Below, piece after piece: positions 50,342-59,724 of a stretch of DNA of 64,000 bases. The first letter of the stretch is position 1. Every line of letters begins with the position of its first letter. Made by a program: the position numbers and the translations under genes. The stretch is taken from positions 3,286,001-3,350,000 of the forward strand of contig NZ_JBBNAC010000001.1 of assembly GCF_037996825.1 (NCBI RefSeq), in the 5' to 3' direction. This stretch comes from Bdellovibrio sp. BCCA (GTDB lineage: Bacteria; Bdellovibrionota; Bdellovibrionia; Bdellovibrionales; Bdellovibrionaceae). The notes beneath the pieces were generated by a model. The model saw only the letters and a list, made by a program, of their open reading frames with translations. It did not search any database and was not told the origin of the DNA.

Positions 50342-51587
50342 AAAAGTACACCGACGTCGTCACCACAAAAACAAAAGCTCCCAAGAAATAAACTTCTTTT
50401 TTAAAGAAGAATAAAAAAGCTATTGAAACCAAAGCCGCGAGTCCCGTCAGTACAGGAAATTTACCTATGGAAAACGGCACTTTGAAGAAGCGCTCTTTTT
50501 CTGGTTCAACAAAACGCAGATGAATCAACGCTAAGTTAATGACCGAAAACGCTAACATCGTCGCAAAGGAAGAGGCGCTAGCCACGACTTCAATCCCTCC
50601 GACCGGTAACAAAGTTAACGCCAAGATAAAAACGGTGACGGAGGCCATCCACGGGGTCGACCGTTTCACAGAAATTTTCCCAAACAATTTCGGCAGATCT
50701 TTCTCGCGAGCCATGCTAAAAATCACGCGACTGGTAGAGAGCATTGAAATAAGAACCGTGTTGGCCGTCGAGAATATCGCAATTCCCCCTAAAGCCTTGG
50801 CAAGAAACGGATTTGTTTTTCCCGCAATGTCACTTAAAGGTGCGTCACTCATGGCTAGTTCTTGCGGCGATCCTAAGGCCAGCGCCGCTAAACTCACCAA
50901 CAGATATAGAACCGTCGAGATCGCAACGCTGATCAATATCCCCTTGGGAAGCTCCCGAGGTTCACGAGTTTCTTCAACAAGATTAACGATGTTCTCAAAT
51001 CCGAAATACGCAAAAATAACAAGAGCTGCTCCTGAAAAAACAGCGCCATTCAAGGTGGGAGTCGATAACACTTTTCCAAAGTTCTCTGATTGAAACCCCA
51101 ACCCAATAAACAAAATCAGTCCGGCAATCTCAATAAAGGTGAAGACAATATTCATCCAACTGGATTCTTTGATTCCGATGATATTTATAACAGTAAAAAC
51201 AAGCAGAATCGTCATCGTGGTGAGAGTTGCCGGCACAGAAATAAACTGTTGCAGATATCCGGCAAAGGCCATAGCTACGGTTGCCGCCGTTGAAATCCCT
51301 GCAAAGACCATCATCGAACCGCAAAGAACAGCGAGATAAGGCAATCTCGGAAAAATATTTTTTAGATAAATATATTCACCACCCGTTTGCGGGTAAAGAG
51401 ACGCCAGCTCTGCGTAAGAAAGAGCCGTCAATGCGGCACACAAGGCCGCGAGCAAAAAACTTACCCATAAACCTTCTTGCGCAACTCCCGCCGCTTTTCC
51501 AATAATAGAATAAATACCGGCGCCCAGAATCATACCGATTCCGTAAAAAATAAGATGGGGAAGACTGAGCGCCTTTTTCATGGGCAT
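50322..51587 (-). CDS. APC-family amino acid permease
   Basis: A 421-residue transporter with about 12 membrane helices. N-terminal LIFYGIGMILGAGIYSIIGKAAG carries the APC GAGIY motif (in two parts), and SFLLAALCAALTALSYAELA, FGFENIVNLVEETREP follow. Substrate is not visible; APC relatives carry amino acids or polyamines. Convergent overlap with the mltF-like gene. Confidence 0.88.
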   Translation of the reverse strand: MPMKKALSLPHLIFYGIGMILGAGIYSIIGKAAGVAQEGLWVSFLLAALCAALTALSYAELASLYPQTGGEYIYLKNIFPRLPYLAVLCGSMMVFAGISTAATVAMAFAGYLQQFISVPATLTTMTILLVFTVINIIGIKESSWMNIVFTFIEIAGLILFIGLGFQSENFGKVLSTPTLNGAVFSGAALVIFAYFGFENIVNLVEETREPRELPKGILISVAISTVLYLLVSLAALALGSPQELAMSDAPLSDIAGKTNPFLAKALGGIAIFSTANTVLISMLSTSRVIFSMAREKDLPKLFGKISVKRSTPWMASVTVFILALTLLPVGGIEVVASASSFATMLAFSVINLALIHLRFVEPEKERFFKVPFSIGKFPVLTGLAALVSIAFLFFFKKEVYFLGAFVFVVTTSVYFFSRRNS

Positions 51588-51672
51588 GTAAATATCTTAG
51601 CAAACCAAAAAGCCCTCTTCATCAGGGAATTTTTTGTTTTTTCATTATTCAACGCTGCAGGATAACGCTGTC

Positions 51673-53061
51673 TTAAGCAAAGTAGCTCTTAAACTTCTTC
51701 CCTTTGATTTTTGTTGTCTGCAATTTCTGCAAGGCCTTTTCGGCGGCAGACATCTTGATCGCCACTAAACTAAAGCGTTCGTGAATTTCAATTTTCCCGA
51801 TTTCCGTTGCAGGAACAGCACCGGGTTCTGCTGTCAGCGCTCCCAAGATATCACCGGGTCTGAGCTTATCGATTTTTCCTCCAGAGATCTGAATTGTCTT
51901 GGCTGTCGTTTTTTGAAACTCGGGTCCCAAACCATGCTGATTTTCAAAACCTAAACTCTGACGAATCATTTTAACGCCCGTGGCTTGTTCAATCTCCATA
52001 ATTTTAAGAGCTTCAAGAGAGGTTGCGATGGTCACCGCCGTGCCCAGACGACCGGCTCGACCCGTGCGACCGATACGGTGTATGTAAACTTCGGGACTGA
52101 CCGGAAGGTCAACGTTGATCACTAGCTCTAGCATTTCGATATCCAGGCCGCGAGCTGCCACATCCGTGGCCACTAAAATCCGTCTGCTGCCATTACGAAA
52201 AAGAGCTGTCGCACGATCACGTTCTGGTTGTGTCAGATCTCCATGCAAAACCTCGCTGCTCACCTTCATGCTTTCAAGCTTTTGACCGATTTCATCGACT
52301 GTGGATTTCATGCGGCAAAAAACAAGAGTGCAGGCAGATGGATGGCGCTGCAAAACCCGAAGAAGCGTGTCGATCTTTCGAGAGGTCTCTGCTTCATAAA
52401 GATACTGTTTAATTTGCGGAGAGGCCTGGACATCCTTATCGATGGTGACTCGCTCTGCATTTTTCTGATATTTGCGACTGAGTGCCTCGATGGACTCTGG
52501 AAATGTCGCAGAAAAGAAAATGGTTTGTTTTTTTGCTGGAAGCTCGTCAATGATGGCTGTCATTTCGCCAGCAAAGCCCTCCTCCAACATACGGTCGGCT
52601 TCATCTAAAACTAAAGTGGTTAGCCTAGCAGCTTGAAAATGATTTTTTCTTAGATGCTCCAAAGTACGCCCTGGAGTTCCAACAACCACGTGCACGCCGT
52701 TATTCAACGCTTGCGTTTGCGGTGGATAAGGCTGTCCGCCGATCAGCGCCACGGTTTGCAGTCCCGGGAAAGCTTTTGAAAACTTACGACATTCTTTTAA
52801 AACTTGGTCGCATAGCTCTCGGGTTGGACAAAGGATCAACGCTTGAGGTTGGCGCAGCTCAATCTGAATTTTCTGTAAAATAGGAATGATAAAGGCAGCG
52901 GTCTTGCCGCTGCCTGTGTGAGATTGCCCAATGACGTCTTTGCCTTGAAGAAGAAGCGGAATACTCGCCGCTTGAATGGGTGTCATCTCAGTGAAACCCA
53001 TCTCTTCAATCACGCGCAAAAGACCGGCAGTTAAATTAAGAGAACTAAAACTTTTATTCAA
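51673..53061 (-). CDS. dbpA: DEAD-box RNA helicase DbpA
   Basis: DbpA is a DEAD-box helicase specific for 23S rRNA assembly. The 462 residues show Q-motif TPIQAASIPLLLQGKDVIGQ, Walker A HTGSGKT, DEAD box VLDEADRM, SAT FFSATFP, and motif VI HRIGRTGRAG, and the C-terminal DbpA RNA-binding domain (DKLRPGDILGALTAEPG, IEIHERFSLVAI). The start is TTG at 53061, overlapping the glmS stop by 8 bases. Confidence 0.92.
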   Translation of the reverse strand: MNKSFSSLNLTAGLLRVIEEMGFTEMTPIQAASIPLLLQGKDVIGQSHTGSGKTAAFIIPILQKIQIELRQPQALILCPTRELCDQVLKECRKFSKAFPGLQTVALIGGQPYPPQTQALNNGVHVVVGTPGRTLEHLRKNHFQAARLTTLVLDEADRMLEEGFAGEMTAIIDELPAKKQTIFFSATFPESIEALSRKYQKNAERVTIDKDVQASPQIKQYLYEAETSRKIDTLLRVLQRHPSACTLVFCRMKSTVDEIGQKLESMKVSSEVLHGDLTQPERDRATALFRNGSRRILVATDVAARGLDIEMLELVINVDLPVSPEVYIHRIGRTGRAGRLGTAVTIATSLEALKIMEIEQATGVKMIRQSLGFENQHGLGPEFQKTTAKTIQISGGKIDKLRPGDILGALTAEPGAVPATEIGKIEIHERFSLVAIKMSAAEKALQKLQTTKIKGKKFKSYFA

Positions 53062-54940
53062 CTGTCACTGACTTTGCGAGATTGCGCGGTTGATCTACAT
53101 CGTATCCCAAGCTGCACGCCAGATGATATGACATCAGCTGAAGCGGAATCACTGTCAGAATTGAGTTCACTGTCCAATGCGCTTTTGGAATCGCAAGGTA
53201 GTACTCACTGATCGCGCGCAATTTTTCGTTCTCGCCTGTTCCGATGGAAATCACTTTTCCACCGCGAGCACGGGCTTCTTCCAAATTGCTGATGGTCTTT
53301 TCGTAAAGGTGATCTGTTGGAGCCACCATCACGATCGCCATGCGCTCGTCAATCAACGCCAAAGGACCGTGCTTCATTTCTCCTGCCGCATACCCTTCGG
53401 CGTGCATGTAAGCCAGTTCTTTGAGTTTTAAAGCCCCTTCCATCGCAATTGGGAAGCTTGTGCCACGGCCCATGTAAAGGAAGCCGCGGAAAAGTTTTAA
53501 TCCTGAAGCGGCCTCTTCAAAATATTTGTCATAAGCCAAAACGCCTTCCATCTGACTTGGAACAGCGAGGATCGCTTTAACCAATTCTTTTTCTGTCGCT
53601 TCATTCATTGTACCGCGAGTGCGCGCAATCGCAATCGACAAACAATGAAGAACAGCCATCGTGCTAGTGAAAGCTTTTGTCGAAGCCACGCCGATCTCTG
53701 GACCGGAGTTCATGTACAAGTGACCGTGAGCTTCGCGATCAATAGTCGAGTTTCTGACGTTGCAGATACTCAAAGTTGTCGCACCCAATTCTTTGGCCAT
53801 GCGAATCGCCGCCAAAGTGTCCGCCGTTTCACCACTTTGAGAAATTGTGACAACCAAAGATTTTGGTGGAATCACAGGATTGCGATAACGGAATTCACTC
53901 GCGATATCCACTTCGACAGGGACTTTTGCAAGTTGCTCGATCAGATATTTTCCGACCATACCGGCATAATTACTTGTGCCGCACGCAATGATGAAAACGC
54001 GGTCGATGTTCTTAAATACTTCCTGAGTTTTTGCCCAGTCCGCCTTGACATCAAGCTCTTCTAATTTCTGAACAGGTTGACCGCCAAAGCCGATGTTTTT
54101 CAAAGCGACAGAGAAGTTTTCAGGATTGACGTGCGGTTCAATCGCCGCTGCGACAGCGCGCGGTTGCTCATAAATTTCTTTAAGCATGTAATGAGCGTAG
54201 CCCTGCTTTTCCACCATCTCTGGATTCCAGTTCAGTTCCACGATCTTTTTTTGAATCGGGAAACCATTGGCAGAGAAGAATTGCACGTCGGCACCTTTGA
54301 TATTCGCGATTTCGCGATCTTCAAGATACACGAATTGTTTTGTGTACTGGATCAAGGCTTGAACGTCACTTGCCACAAACACTTCTTTAGCACCAAGACC
54401 CACAACAAGAGGTGGGCCGTCTTTGAAGGCCACCAAACGATCTGGCTCCTGTTCCCACATCACAAGAATAGAGAATGCGCCACGGATTTTTTGCAAAACA
54501 CCTTCAACGGCTTTGAAAAGATCTTTCGTCGTTTCAATCTCGTTGGCGATCAAATGCGCCACAAGTTCAGAGTCTGTGTCTGACGTGATTTCTGCCCCTT
54601 GAGCCAAAAGTTCTTCGCGGATCTCAAGATAGTTTTCGATAATCCCGTTGTGCACAAGATTGATTCCGCGCACTTGGTGAGGATGGGCGTTTCTTTCAGA
54701 AGGCTTTCCATGAGTCGCCCAACGAGTGTGACCAATACCAATATGGCCATCGAATTTTTCGCTCGTCAGTTTGTCTTCAAGAGCTTTTAATTTCCCTTGA
54801 GCACGCACGCGCTTGGTTTTGCCTTGATCCAAAATCGCAACACCGGCGCTGTCATAGCCGCGATACTCAAGTTTTTTAAGACCATTGATAATAATATCTT
54901 TAGGGTTTTGAGGGCCTAAATAGCCGACGATTCCGCACAT
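53054..54940 (-). CDS. glmS: Glutamine-fructose-6-phosphate aminotransferase
   Basis: GlmS makes glucosamine 6-phosphate, the first step of UDP-GlcNAc synthesis. The 628 residues start MCGIVGYLG with the catalytic Cys, contain GHTRWATHGKPSERNAHPH, and two SIS domains (CGTSNYAGMVGKYLIEQLA, SQSGETADTLAAIRMAKELG, GSEFRYR-type region SEFRYRNPVIP), ending DVDQPRNLAKSVTVE. AGGTGA lies before the ATG. It is 7 bases after glmU, forming a peptidoglycan-precursor gene pair. Confidence 0.95.
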   Translation of the reverse strand: MCGIVGYLGPQNPKDIIINGLKKLEYRGYDSAGVAILDQGKTKRVRAQGKLKALEDKLTSEKFDGHIGIGHTRWATHGKPSERNAHPHQVRGINLVHNGIIENYLEIREELLAQGAEITSDTDSELVAHLIANEIETTKDLFKAVEGVLQKIRGAFSILVMWEQEPDRLVAFKDGPPLVVGLGAKEVFVASDVQALIQYTKQFVYLEDREIANIKGADVQFFSANGFPIQKKIVELNWNPEMVEKQGYAHYMLKEIYEQPRAVAAAIEPHVNPENFSVALKNIGFGGQPVQKLEELDVKADWAKTQEVFKNIDRVFIIACGTSNYAGMVGKYLIEQLAKVPVEVDIASEFRYRNPVIPPKSLVVTISQSGETADTLAAIRMAKELGATTLSICNVRNSTIDREAHGHLYMNSGPEIGVASTKAFTSTMAVLHCLSIAIARTRGTMNEATEKELVKAILAVPSQMEGVLAYDKYFEEAASGLKLFRGFLYMGRGTSFPIAMEGALKLKELAYMHAEGYAAGEMKHGPLALIDERMAIVMVAPTDHLYEKTISNLEEARARGGKVISIGTGENEKLRAISEYYLAIPKAHWTVNSILTVIPLQLMSYHLACSLGYDVDQPRNLAKSVTVE

Positions 54941-54947
54941 GCTTCAC

Positions 54948-56342
54948 CTACTCTTTTGTCTCTGACTCAACGGCTTTAGGAGCGTAGTTTTCTTTTACAA
55001 ACTGCTTTCCACGAGCCACGGCCAAAGCTTTTGCTGGTACGTTTTTAGTGATCGTTGAACCTGAACCGATAATAGCATCATCGCCAATTTCAATGGGAGC
55101 TACGAATTGTGTGTCACTTCCCACAAAAACACGGTTACCGATCTTCGTTTTATATTTCTTTCTATCCGCAGCGTAGTTGCATGTAATCGTGCCGCAACCC
55201 ACGTTGACCTCTTCACCCACTTCAGCATCGCCCAAGTATGTTAAATGTCCTGCTTTTGATTTTTTGCCAAACTTCACTTTTTTCATCTCGACGAAGTTTC
55301 CGACGTGAGCTTCTTCCATGATTTCTGTTTCAGGACGCAAACGAGCGTAAGGTCCCACAGAAACGCGGTTGTGAAGTTTTGAGTTTTCCAAATAGCTTCC
55401 CCCGCGCACTTGCACGCTGTCCGCGATTTCTGAATCGGAAATAAAACAATTAGATTCAATCACGCTGAAAGAACCGATTTTAGAACGACCGCGAATGAAC
55501 ACATTCGGATAGATCACTGTCCCAGCGCCGATTTCCACGGATTCTTCCACATACGTTGTGCGAGGATCGATCATCAAAACGCCTTCTTCCATCAAACGCA
55601 AAGCCTTGCGTTTGAAAATCAAACGAGTCGCTTTTGCCAACTCCACCTGATTGTTCACGCCGACCGCCACTTTCGGTGTCGACTTGATCGCTTGCACGCG
55701 GCATTTGTCCTGAATGCAAAGAGAGATCAAATCCGTGATGTAGAATTCTTTTTTGGAATTGTTGTTTTTGATTTGGGGAAGGTATTCCGCAAGTACGGAC
55801 GCTTTCACGATGTAAATGCCCGTATTGATCTCGTCAATTTTCAATGTGTCAACGGAAGCGTCCTTCGCTTCGACAATGGCCATCAATTCACCTTTGTGCC
55901 GAACGATACGGCCGAATTCACCGGGAGCTTTCACAACAGCTGTGACAACCGCAAGATCACATTTTTCATCGCGGAAGATTCGCACGAAGTCTTTGATGTC
56001 CGAAGCTTCAATGAGCGGATGGTCTCCGTTCATGATAACAACATCACCTTCGATAGTTTCAGGCTTTGCGCAACGAACCGCGTGTGCTGTTCCTAGTTGT
56101 TCATCTTGAACGTAACAAGCGACGTTCATAGGTTCGACCACTTGGCGTACCAAGTTCTGACCGTGACCGACGATCACGCGAACTTCGGCGGCACCAGCTT
56201 GTTTAGAAGCTTGAATCACTTTTTCAATCATAGGGCGACCGGCTACGGGATGAAGGACTTTGGGAAGAGGTGACTTCATGCGAGTCCCTTTTCCTGCCGC
56301 GAGCGCGATCACCGTTAACTTCTCAGATGCTTTTTCTGACAT
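54948..56342 (-). CDS. glmU: Bifunctional UDP-GlcNAc pyrophosphorylase/acetyltransferase
   Basis: GlmU acetylates glucosamine-1-P and forms UDP-GlcNAc. The 464 residues contain LAAGKGTRMKSPLPKVLHP in the pyrophosphorylase domain, then hexapeptide left-handed helix repeats to the end (GAGTVIYPNVFIRGRSKIG, HVGNFVEMKKVKFG, GSGSTITKNVPAKAL). ATG 56342 is chosen because AAGGAAG lies at good spacing; the longer frame to 56423 has no support. It precedes glmS. Confidence 0.95.
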   Translation of the reverse strand: MSEKASEKLTVIALAAGKGTRMKSPLPKVLHPVAGRPMIEKVIQASKQAGAAEVRVIVGHGQNLVRQVVEPMNVACYVQDEQLGTAHAVRCAKPETIEGDVVIMNGDHPLIEASDIKDFVRIFRDEKCDLAVVTAVVKAPGEFGRIVRHKGELMAIVEAKDASVDTLKIDEINTGIYIVKASVLAEYLPQIKNNNSKKEFYITDLISLCIQDKCRVQAIKSTPKVAVGVNNQVELAKATRLIFKRKALRLMEEGVLMIDPRTTYVEESVEIGAGTVIYPNVFIRGRSKIGSFSVIESNCFISDSEIADSVQVRGGSYLENSKLHNRVSVGPYARLRPETEIMEEAHVGNFVEMKKVKFGKKSKAGHLTYLGDAEVGEEVNVGCGTITCNYAADRKKYKTKIGNRVFVGSDTQFVAPIEIGDDAIIGSGSTITKNVPAKALAVARGKQFVKENYAPKAVESETKE

Positions 56343-56399
56343 GTGCGAACTTCCTTTTAAAAGCTTTTCTTCTCTGAAAAAAACAGGCTTAATTATGTC

Positions 56400-57095
56400 A
56401 TGCAAGGAAAAATTTTTCACCAAACTTCTTGGGCCCTTACCGCGAAAGGGACACCGATTGAGCTGTATAAAAAATCACACAGTTTGAGTGACTTTTCAGA
56501 ACGCCCGATTCTCTTTATCGGCGGAGTTCACGGCGATGAACCCGAGGGTGTGCGCTTAGCGCAAGAACTTCTCACATGGCTCAAAGCAGAGGAAACTCGG
56601 AATTCTGAAAAAATCCGTCCTTGGCTTCTCATTCCCTGTATCAATCCTGACGGTTACTCTCAAAATCAAAGAATCAACGGCAACGGTGTGGATCTCAACC
56701 GCAACTTTCCTTGCCGCGATTGGAGCCCCGACGCCAAAGCTCCTCGATACTACCCTGGCCCTTCGCCTGGAAGTGAGAAGGAAGTTCAGGCTTTGGTGAA
56801 ACTCATTGAGGACGAAAAGCCACAGCTCATAGTACACTTTCATTCGTGGGAGCCTTGCGTTGTTTACACCGGTCTTCCTGGAAAAAAGGCGGCTGAAACT
56901 TTGGCTACCGGAACCGGATACGAATGCCGGGAAGACATCGGCTATCCCACCCCGGGAAGTTTGGGACAGTTCGGATGGATCGAACACCAAATCCCCGTAA
57001 TATGTATTGAAGAGCAGGAGCACATCGATTTGAATTTGGTATGGCCGCATTTTAAAACGGGCCTTGAGATGCTGCTCACAGGAAAGAATTCTTGA
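56400..57095 (+). CDS. M14 zinc carboxypeptidase-like (MpaA-type) peptidase
   Basis: A 231-residue protein of the M14 family. Zinc ligands and active site: HGDEPEG (HxxE), NPDGY, VDLNRNFPCRDW, LIVHFHSW (third ligand), and catalytic Glu in ICIEEQE. No signal peptide, so cytoplasmic. MpaA-type relatives cleave murein peptides (gamma-D-Glu-DAP), consistent with recycling peptidoglycan. Divergent from glmU with 57 bp between. Confidence 0.88.
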   Translation: MQGKIFHQTSWALTAKGTPIELYKKSHSLSDFSERPILFIGGVHGDEPEGVRLAQELLTWLKAEETRNSEKIRPWLLIPCINPDGYSQNQRINGNGVDLNRNFPCRDWSPDAKAPRYYPGPSPGSEKEVQALVKLIEDEKPQLIVHFHSWEPCVVYTGLPGKKAAETLATGTGYECREDIGYPTPGSLGQFGWIEHQIPVICIEEQEHIDLNLVWPHFKTGLEMLLTGKNS

Positions 57096-57778
57096 TGACG
57101 AAGTACAGATCCATCGCTTTTGATTTAGACGACACGCTGCTCGACACATCGGGATTGTTAGTCCCTATGGCGTCGCGCCGAGCGTGCGAAGCGATGATTG
57201 CAGCGGGCCTGCAATGCAGTTTGGATGAGTGCCTGCAAATGCGCCACGAATTAGCTGCGAATTTATCTCACACTGAAATCTTCACGCAGATCGCCGCTCG
57301 TTATGGAACAAATCAAGAGGGCAAAGCCATTCACGATGCCCTTCAAGAGTTTTATAATCCTTTTGTGCCGGCTCATTTGCCGATGCTTCCCTATTCATTG
57401 GAAAATCTTGAGACTTTAAAATCGCGCTATAATTTGTTTTTAGTGACGATGGGTTCTTATGAATCCCAAGTTAAAAAAATCAAAGCTCTGGGCATCGAAA
57501 GCCATTTTAAAAAGATTTATATTTTAAATGGTTTTGTCGGAGAGAAAAAAAATTCCGCGTTCTTAGATATTCTGCGCCTGGAAGGACATCAACCTCACGA
57601 ATTGCTCAGTATCGGCAACCGTCTTTCAAGCGAGATTCGTGACGGCAAACGCGCGGGAGCGGACACCTGTTACTTTGCTTACGGTGAACACGTTGGAGAA
57701 ATTCCCCAGTTTCCCGAAGACCATCCTGATTTCACAATCACTCATCACAAGGACTTGATCCCGACATGCGGACTTTAA
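57092..57778 (+). CDS. HAD-superfamily hydrolase
   Basis: A 228-residue HAD phosphatase-like protein. Motif I AFDLDDTLLDTSG has both Asp; motif II is FLVTMGSY; a Lys follows around KKIKALGIES; motif IV is atypical, SIGNRLSSEIRDGKRAGA, with Asn at the first acidic position and Glu/Asp later. Overlaps the upstream gene by 4 bases (ATGA) and the following kinase gene by 13. Substrate unknown. Confidence 0.88.
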   Translation: MMTKYRSIAFDLDDTLLDTSGLLVPMASRRACEAMIAAGLQCSLDECLQMRHELAANLSHTEIFTQIAARYGTNQEGKAIHDALQEFYNPFVPAHLPMLPYSLENLETLKSRYNLFLVTMGSYESQVKKIKALGIESHFKKIYILNGFVGEKKNSAFLDILRLEGHQPHELLSIGNRLSSEIRDGKRAGADTCYFAYGEHVGEIPQFPEDHPDFTITHHKDLIPTCGL

Positions 57779-59622
57779 AAGCCAGTTTTCTTTTAATTGG
57801 CCCTTGGGATCCAAGGCTGCAAGAACTCGGTGCTCACATCGCCACCGACCTTCAGCAGGCGTGGCACTGGATGCAGGACTCCACGTATGATGTTGTCGCT
57901 TTGTCTGTGACTTTGATCTTAGGAAAAAGATTTCCGGAATTTTATGAAGAAATCAAACGCTCTTCGCCCGGTATTCAGTTTATCGCCGTTGTGCCGGAAG
58001 ATTTTTCCGCCCATCAAATGGCATATCTTCACGAAGAGTTTAATTTTTCGCGAATGATGACAAGCTTTAACGATGCGGATTTAGAAACGCATTTGTTTTC
58101 GGCTCTCGAAGAAGCCAATCAGCGCAAGCAAGATGAAAACTTGGCTCTTCTTATTCGAGAGCAGACAGCGCAACTAAAGCGTTTGCAAATTGAACTTGAA
58201 GAACGTGTGCAAAAAAGAACGAAGTTTTTAACGGAAGCTCGTCGTAAATTGTTTTTAACGAACTCTCGTATTGAAGGCTTTAAGCGCGCCTTGATGGCAG
58301 TCCACCAAGCAAGCTCCGTGGGAGAGATTGAACAGTTGCTCAATGACTCCATGGCGGCAACCGTGCAAACTTCGTGGATTCGTTTGTTTTATCATCCGCA
58401 AGATGAATTGTTCGCACGCCAGGTGCAGGCGCAGTTGAATTTTACTCAATTGCAGGTCCCTCTTTTTAGACATCACGAAAAAGTGGGCTCGATCTTTTTC
58501 TTACGCGCTCCCGATCATCCGTTCACTCGCGAAGAAAGTGATTTTCTGACTCGTGTGGCGGAAGCTGTGGCTTTGGCTTTGGATCGTATTCAGAAATTAA
58601 AAGAGTCTGAATCTTTAAAAGAACAATGGGAAGCCACGTTCAACTCCATGTCGGACCCTGTCGTTTTGATTGATACAAATTACGATATCATTCAATCGAA
58701 CAAAGCTTTGGATGAACGTCTGCGTGAACAGGAAAAAGAACAGACGTCTCGCAAATGTTATAAAGTTCTTTTCAATCGCGACGAACCTTGTCCGGGTTGC
58801 CAGCGCGGAAGTAATTTCCGCGTGCAATCGCGCAGCTCTACACCACGAAGTTTTGATGTCTTTAGCCAAAGTCTTTTGCTTGATTCTGATAAGCCTCCGG
58901 TTTTCGTGAATCTGTATCACGACATCACTCAGCAGTTAAAAATGGAAAGACAGATTCTTGAATCTGCGAAGATGGCGGAACTTGGAACGATTGGTTCCAG
59001 TATCGCGCACGAGTTGAATAATCCTTTGGGCGGTATTCTTTCATTCACTCAGTTAATTAAAATGGATATGAGCCCTGACAATCCTCTTTATCCTGACATT
59101 GTGGAGATGGAAGCCGGTGTACAACGCTGCAAAGAGATCGTGCAAAATCTTTTGGGCTTCACTCGCAATCCCAACGCCGATCAAGAAGGCGATGTGAGTT
59201 TGAAAGAAGCGTGCTTGCGTGCACTGAAAATTGTTGAACTGCAAACGAAGTCTCAAGGCATTGAAGTGAAATTGCACTTTCCTGGTGAAGACATTGCAGT
59301 TCGTGGGCATTTAAATTTGTTGGCGCAAGGTTTGAAGAACGTTCTGCAAAGTTCTATCGACCGTGTCACTGATAGAAGTCGCCATGAGAAAGGATTTCGA
59401 GGAATTCTCGACATCGAAATTTCTGCCGCCCTAGACCTTGCCCAGATTTTAATCAAAGACAATGGAACTCCAGAAAAAAATCCAAGTCTTCCTATAGGCT
59501 TAGGTGTTTCTGTGGCTTCACAGATCCTTCGCGATCACGAGGCCGACCTCGAATTTTCAGCAGGTCCAGGCCAGGAAAATCTGGCAAAAATTTCCTTCTC
59601 CCGTCCAGTTTTAAGGTCCTGA
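57766..59622 (+). CDS. Cytoplasmic sensor histidine kinase with GAF and PAS domains, degenerate ATPase
   Basis: A 618-residue cytoplasmic kinase without membrane helices. An N-terminal receiver-like domain (about 1-120) has lost the phospho-Asp pattern; a helical linker, a GAF domain (about 170-280) and a PAS domain (about 290-390) with CYKVLFNRDEPCPGC follow. The H-box SSIAHELNNPLGGIL is intact. The ATPase N-box (QGLKNVLQSSIDRV) has Ser where Asn is expected, and G1 (IKDNGTPEKN) is altered, while GLGVSVASQIL remains. It overlaps the HAD gene and is followed by an NtrC-type regulator. Confidence 0.85.
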   Translation: MRTLKASFLLIGPWDPRLQELGAHIATDLQQAWHWMQDSTYDVVALSVTLILGKRFPEFYEEIKRSSPGIQFIAVVPEDFSAHQMAYLHEEFNFSRMMTSFNDADLETHLFSALEEANQRKQDENLALLIREQTAQLKRLQIELEERVQKRTKFLTEARRKLFLTNSRIEGFKRALMAVHQASSVGEIEQLLNDSMAATVQTSWIRLFYHPQDELFARQVQAQLNFTQLQVPLFRHHEKVGSIFFLRAPDHPFTREESDFLTRVAEAVALALDRIQKLKESESLKEQWEATFNSMSDPVVLIDTNYDIIQSNKALDERLREQEKEQTSRKCYKVLFNRDEPCPGCQRGSNFRVQSRSSTPRSFDVFSQSLLLDSDKPPVFVNLYHDITQQLKMERQILESAKMAELGTIGSSIAHELNNPLGGILSFTQLIKMDMSPDNPLYPDIVEMEAGVQRCKEIVQNLLGFTRNPNADQEGDVSLKEACLRALKIVELQTKSQGIEVKLHFPGEDIAVRGHLNLLAQGLKNVLQSSIDRVTDRSRHEKGFRGILDIEISAALDLAQILIKDNGTPEKNPSLPIGLGVSVASQILRDHEADLEFSAGPGQENLAKISFSRPVLRS

Positions 59623-59643
59623 AAGCCTTACCAGGCGCGGATT

Positions 59644-59663
59644 TTTTGACAGTACCGTCAAAA
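59644..59663 (+). promoter_or_regulatory. Palindromic operator over the -35 box of the NtrC-type gene
   Basis: TTTTGAC (59644-59650) and GTCAAAA (59657-59663) are 7-bp inverted arms around AGTACC. The left arm overlaps the consensus -35 TTGACA. Confidence 0.5.
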
Positions 59664-59675
59664 TCACACTATCCT
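59646..59675 (+). promoter_or_regulatory. Candidate promoter of the NtrC-type gene
   Basis: TTGACA at 59646-59651 and TATCCT at 59670-59675, separated by 18 bases; predicted start near 59682, about 43 nt before ATG 59725. Confidence 0.45.
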
Positions 59676-59724
59676 AATTTAAGGGAACATTTTCCCCAAA
59701 GAACCCACCATGGAAGGACGGTTC

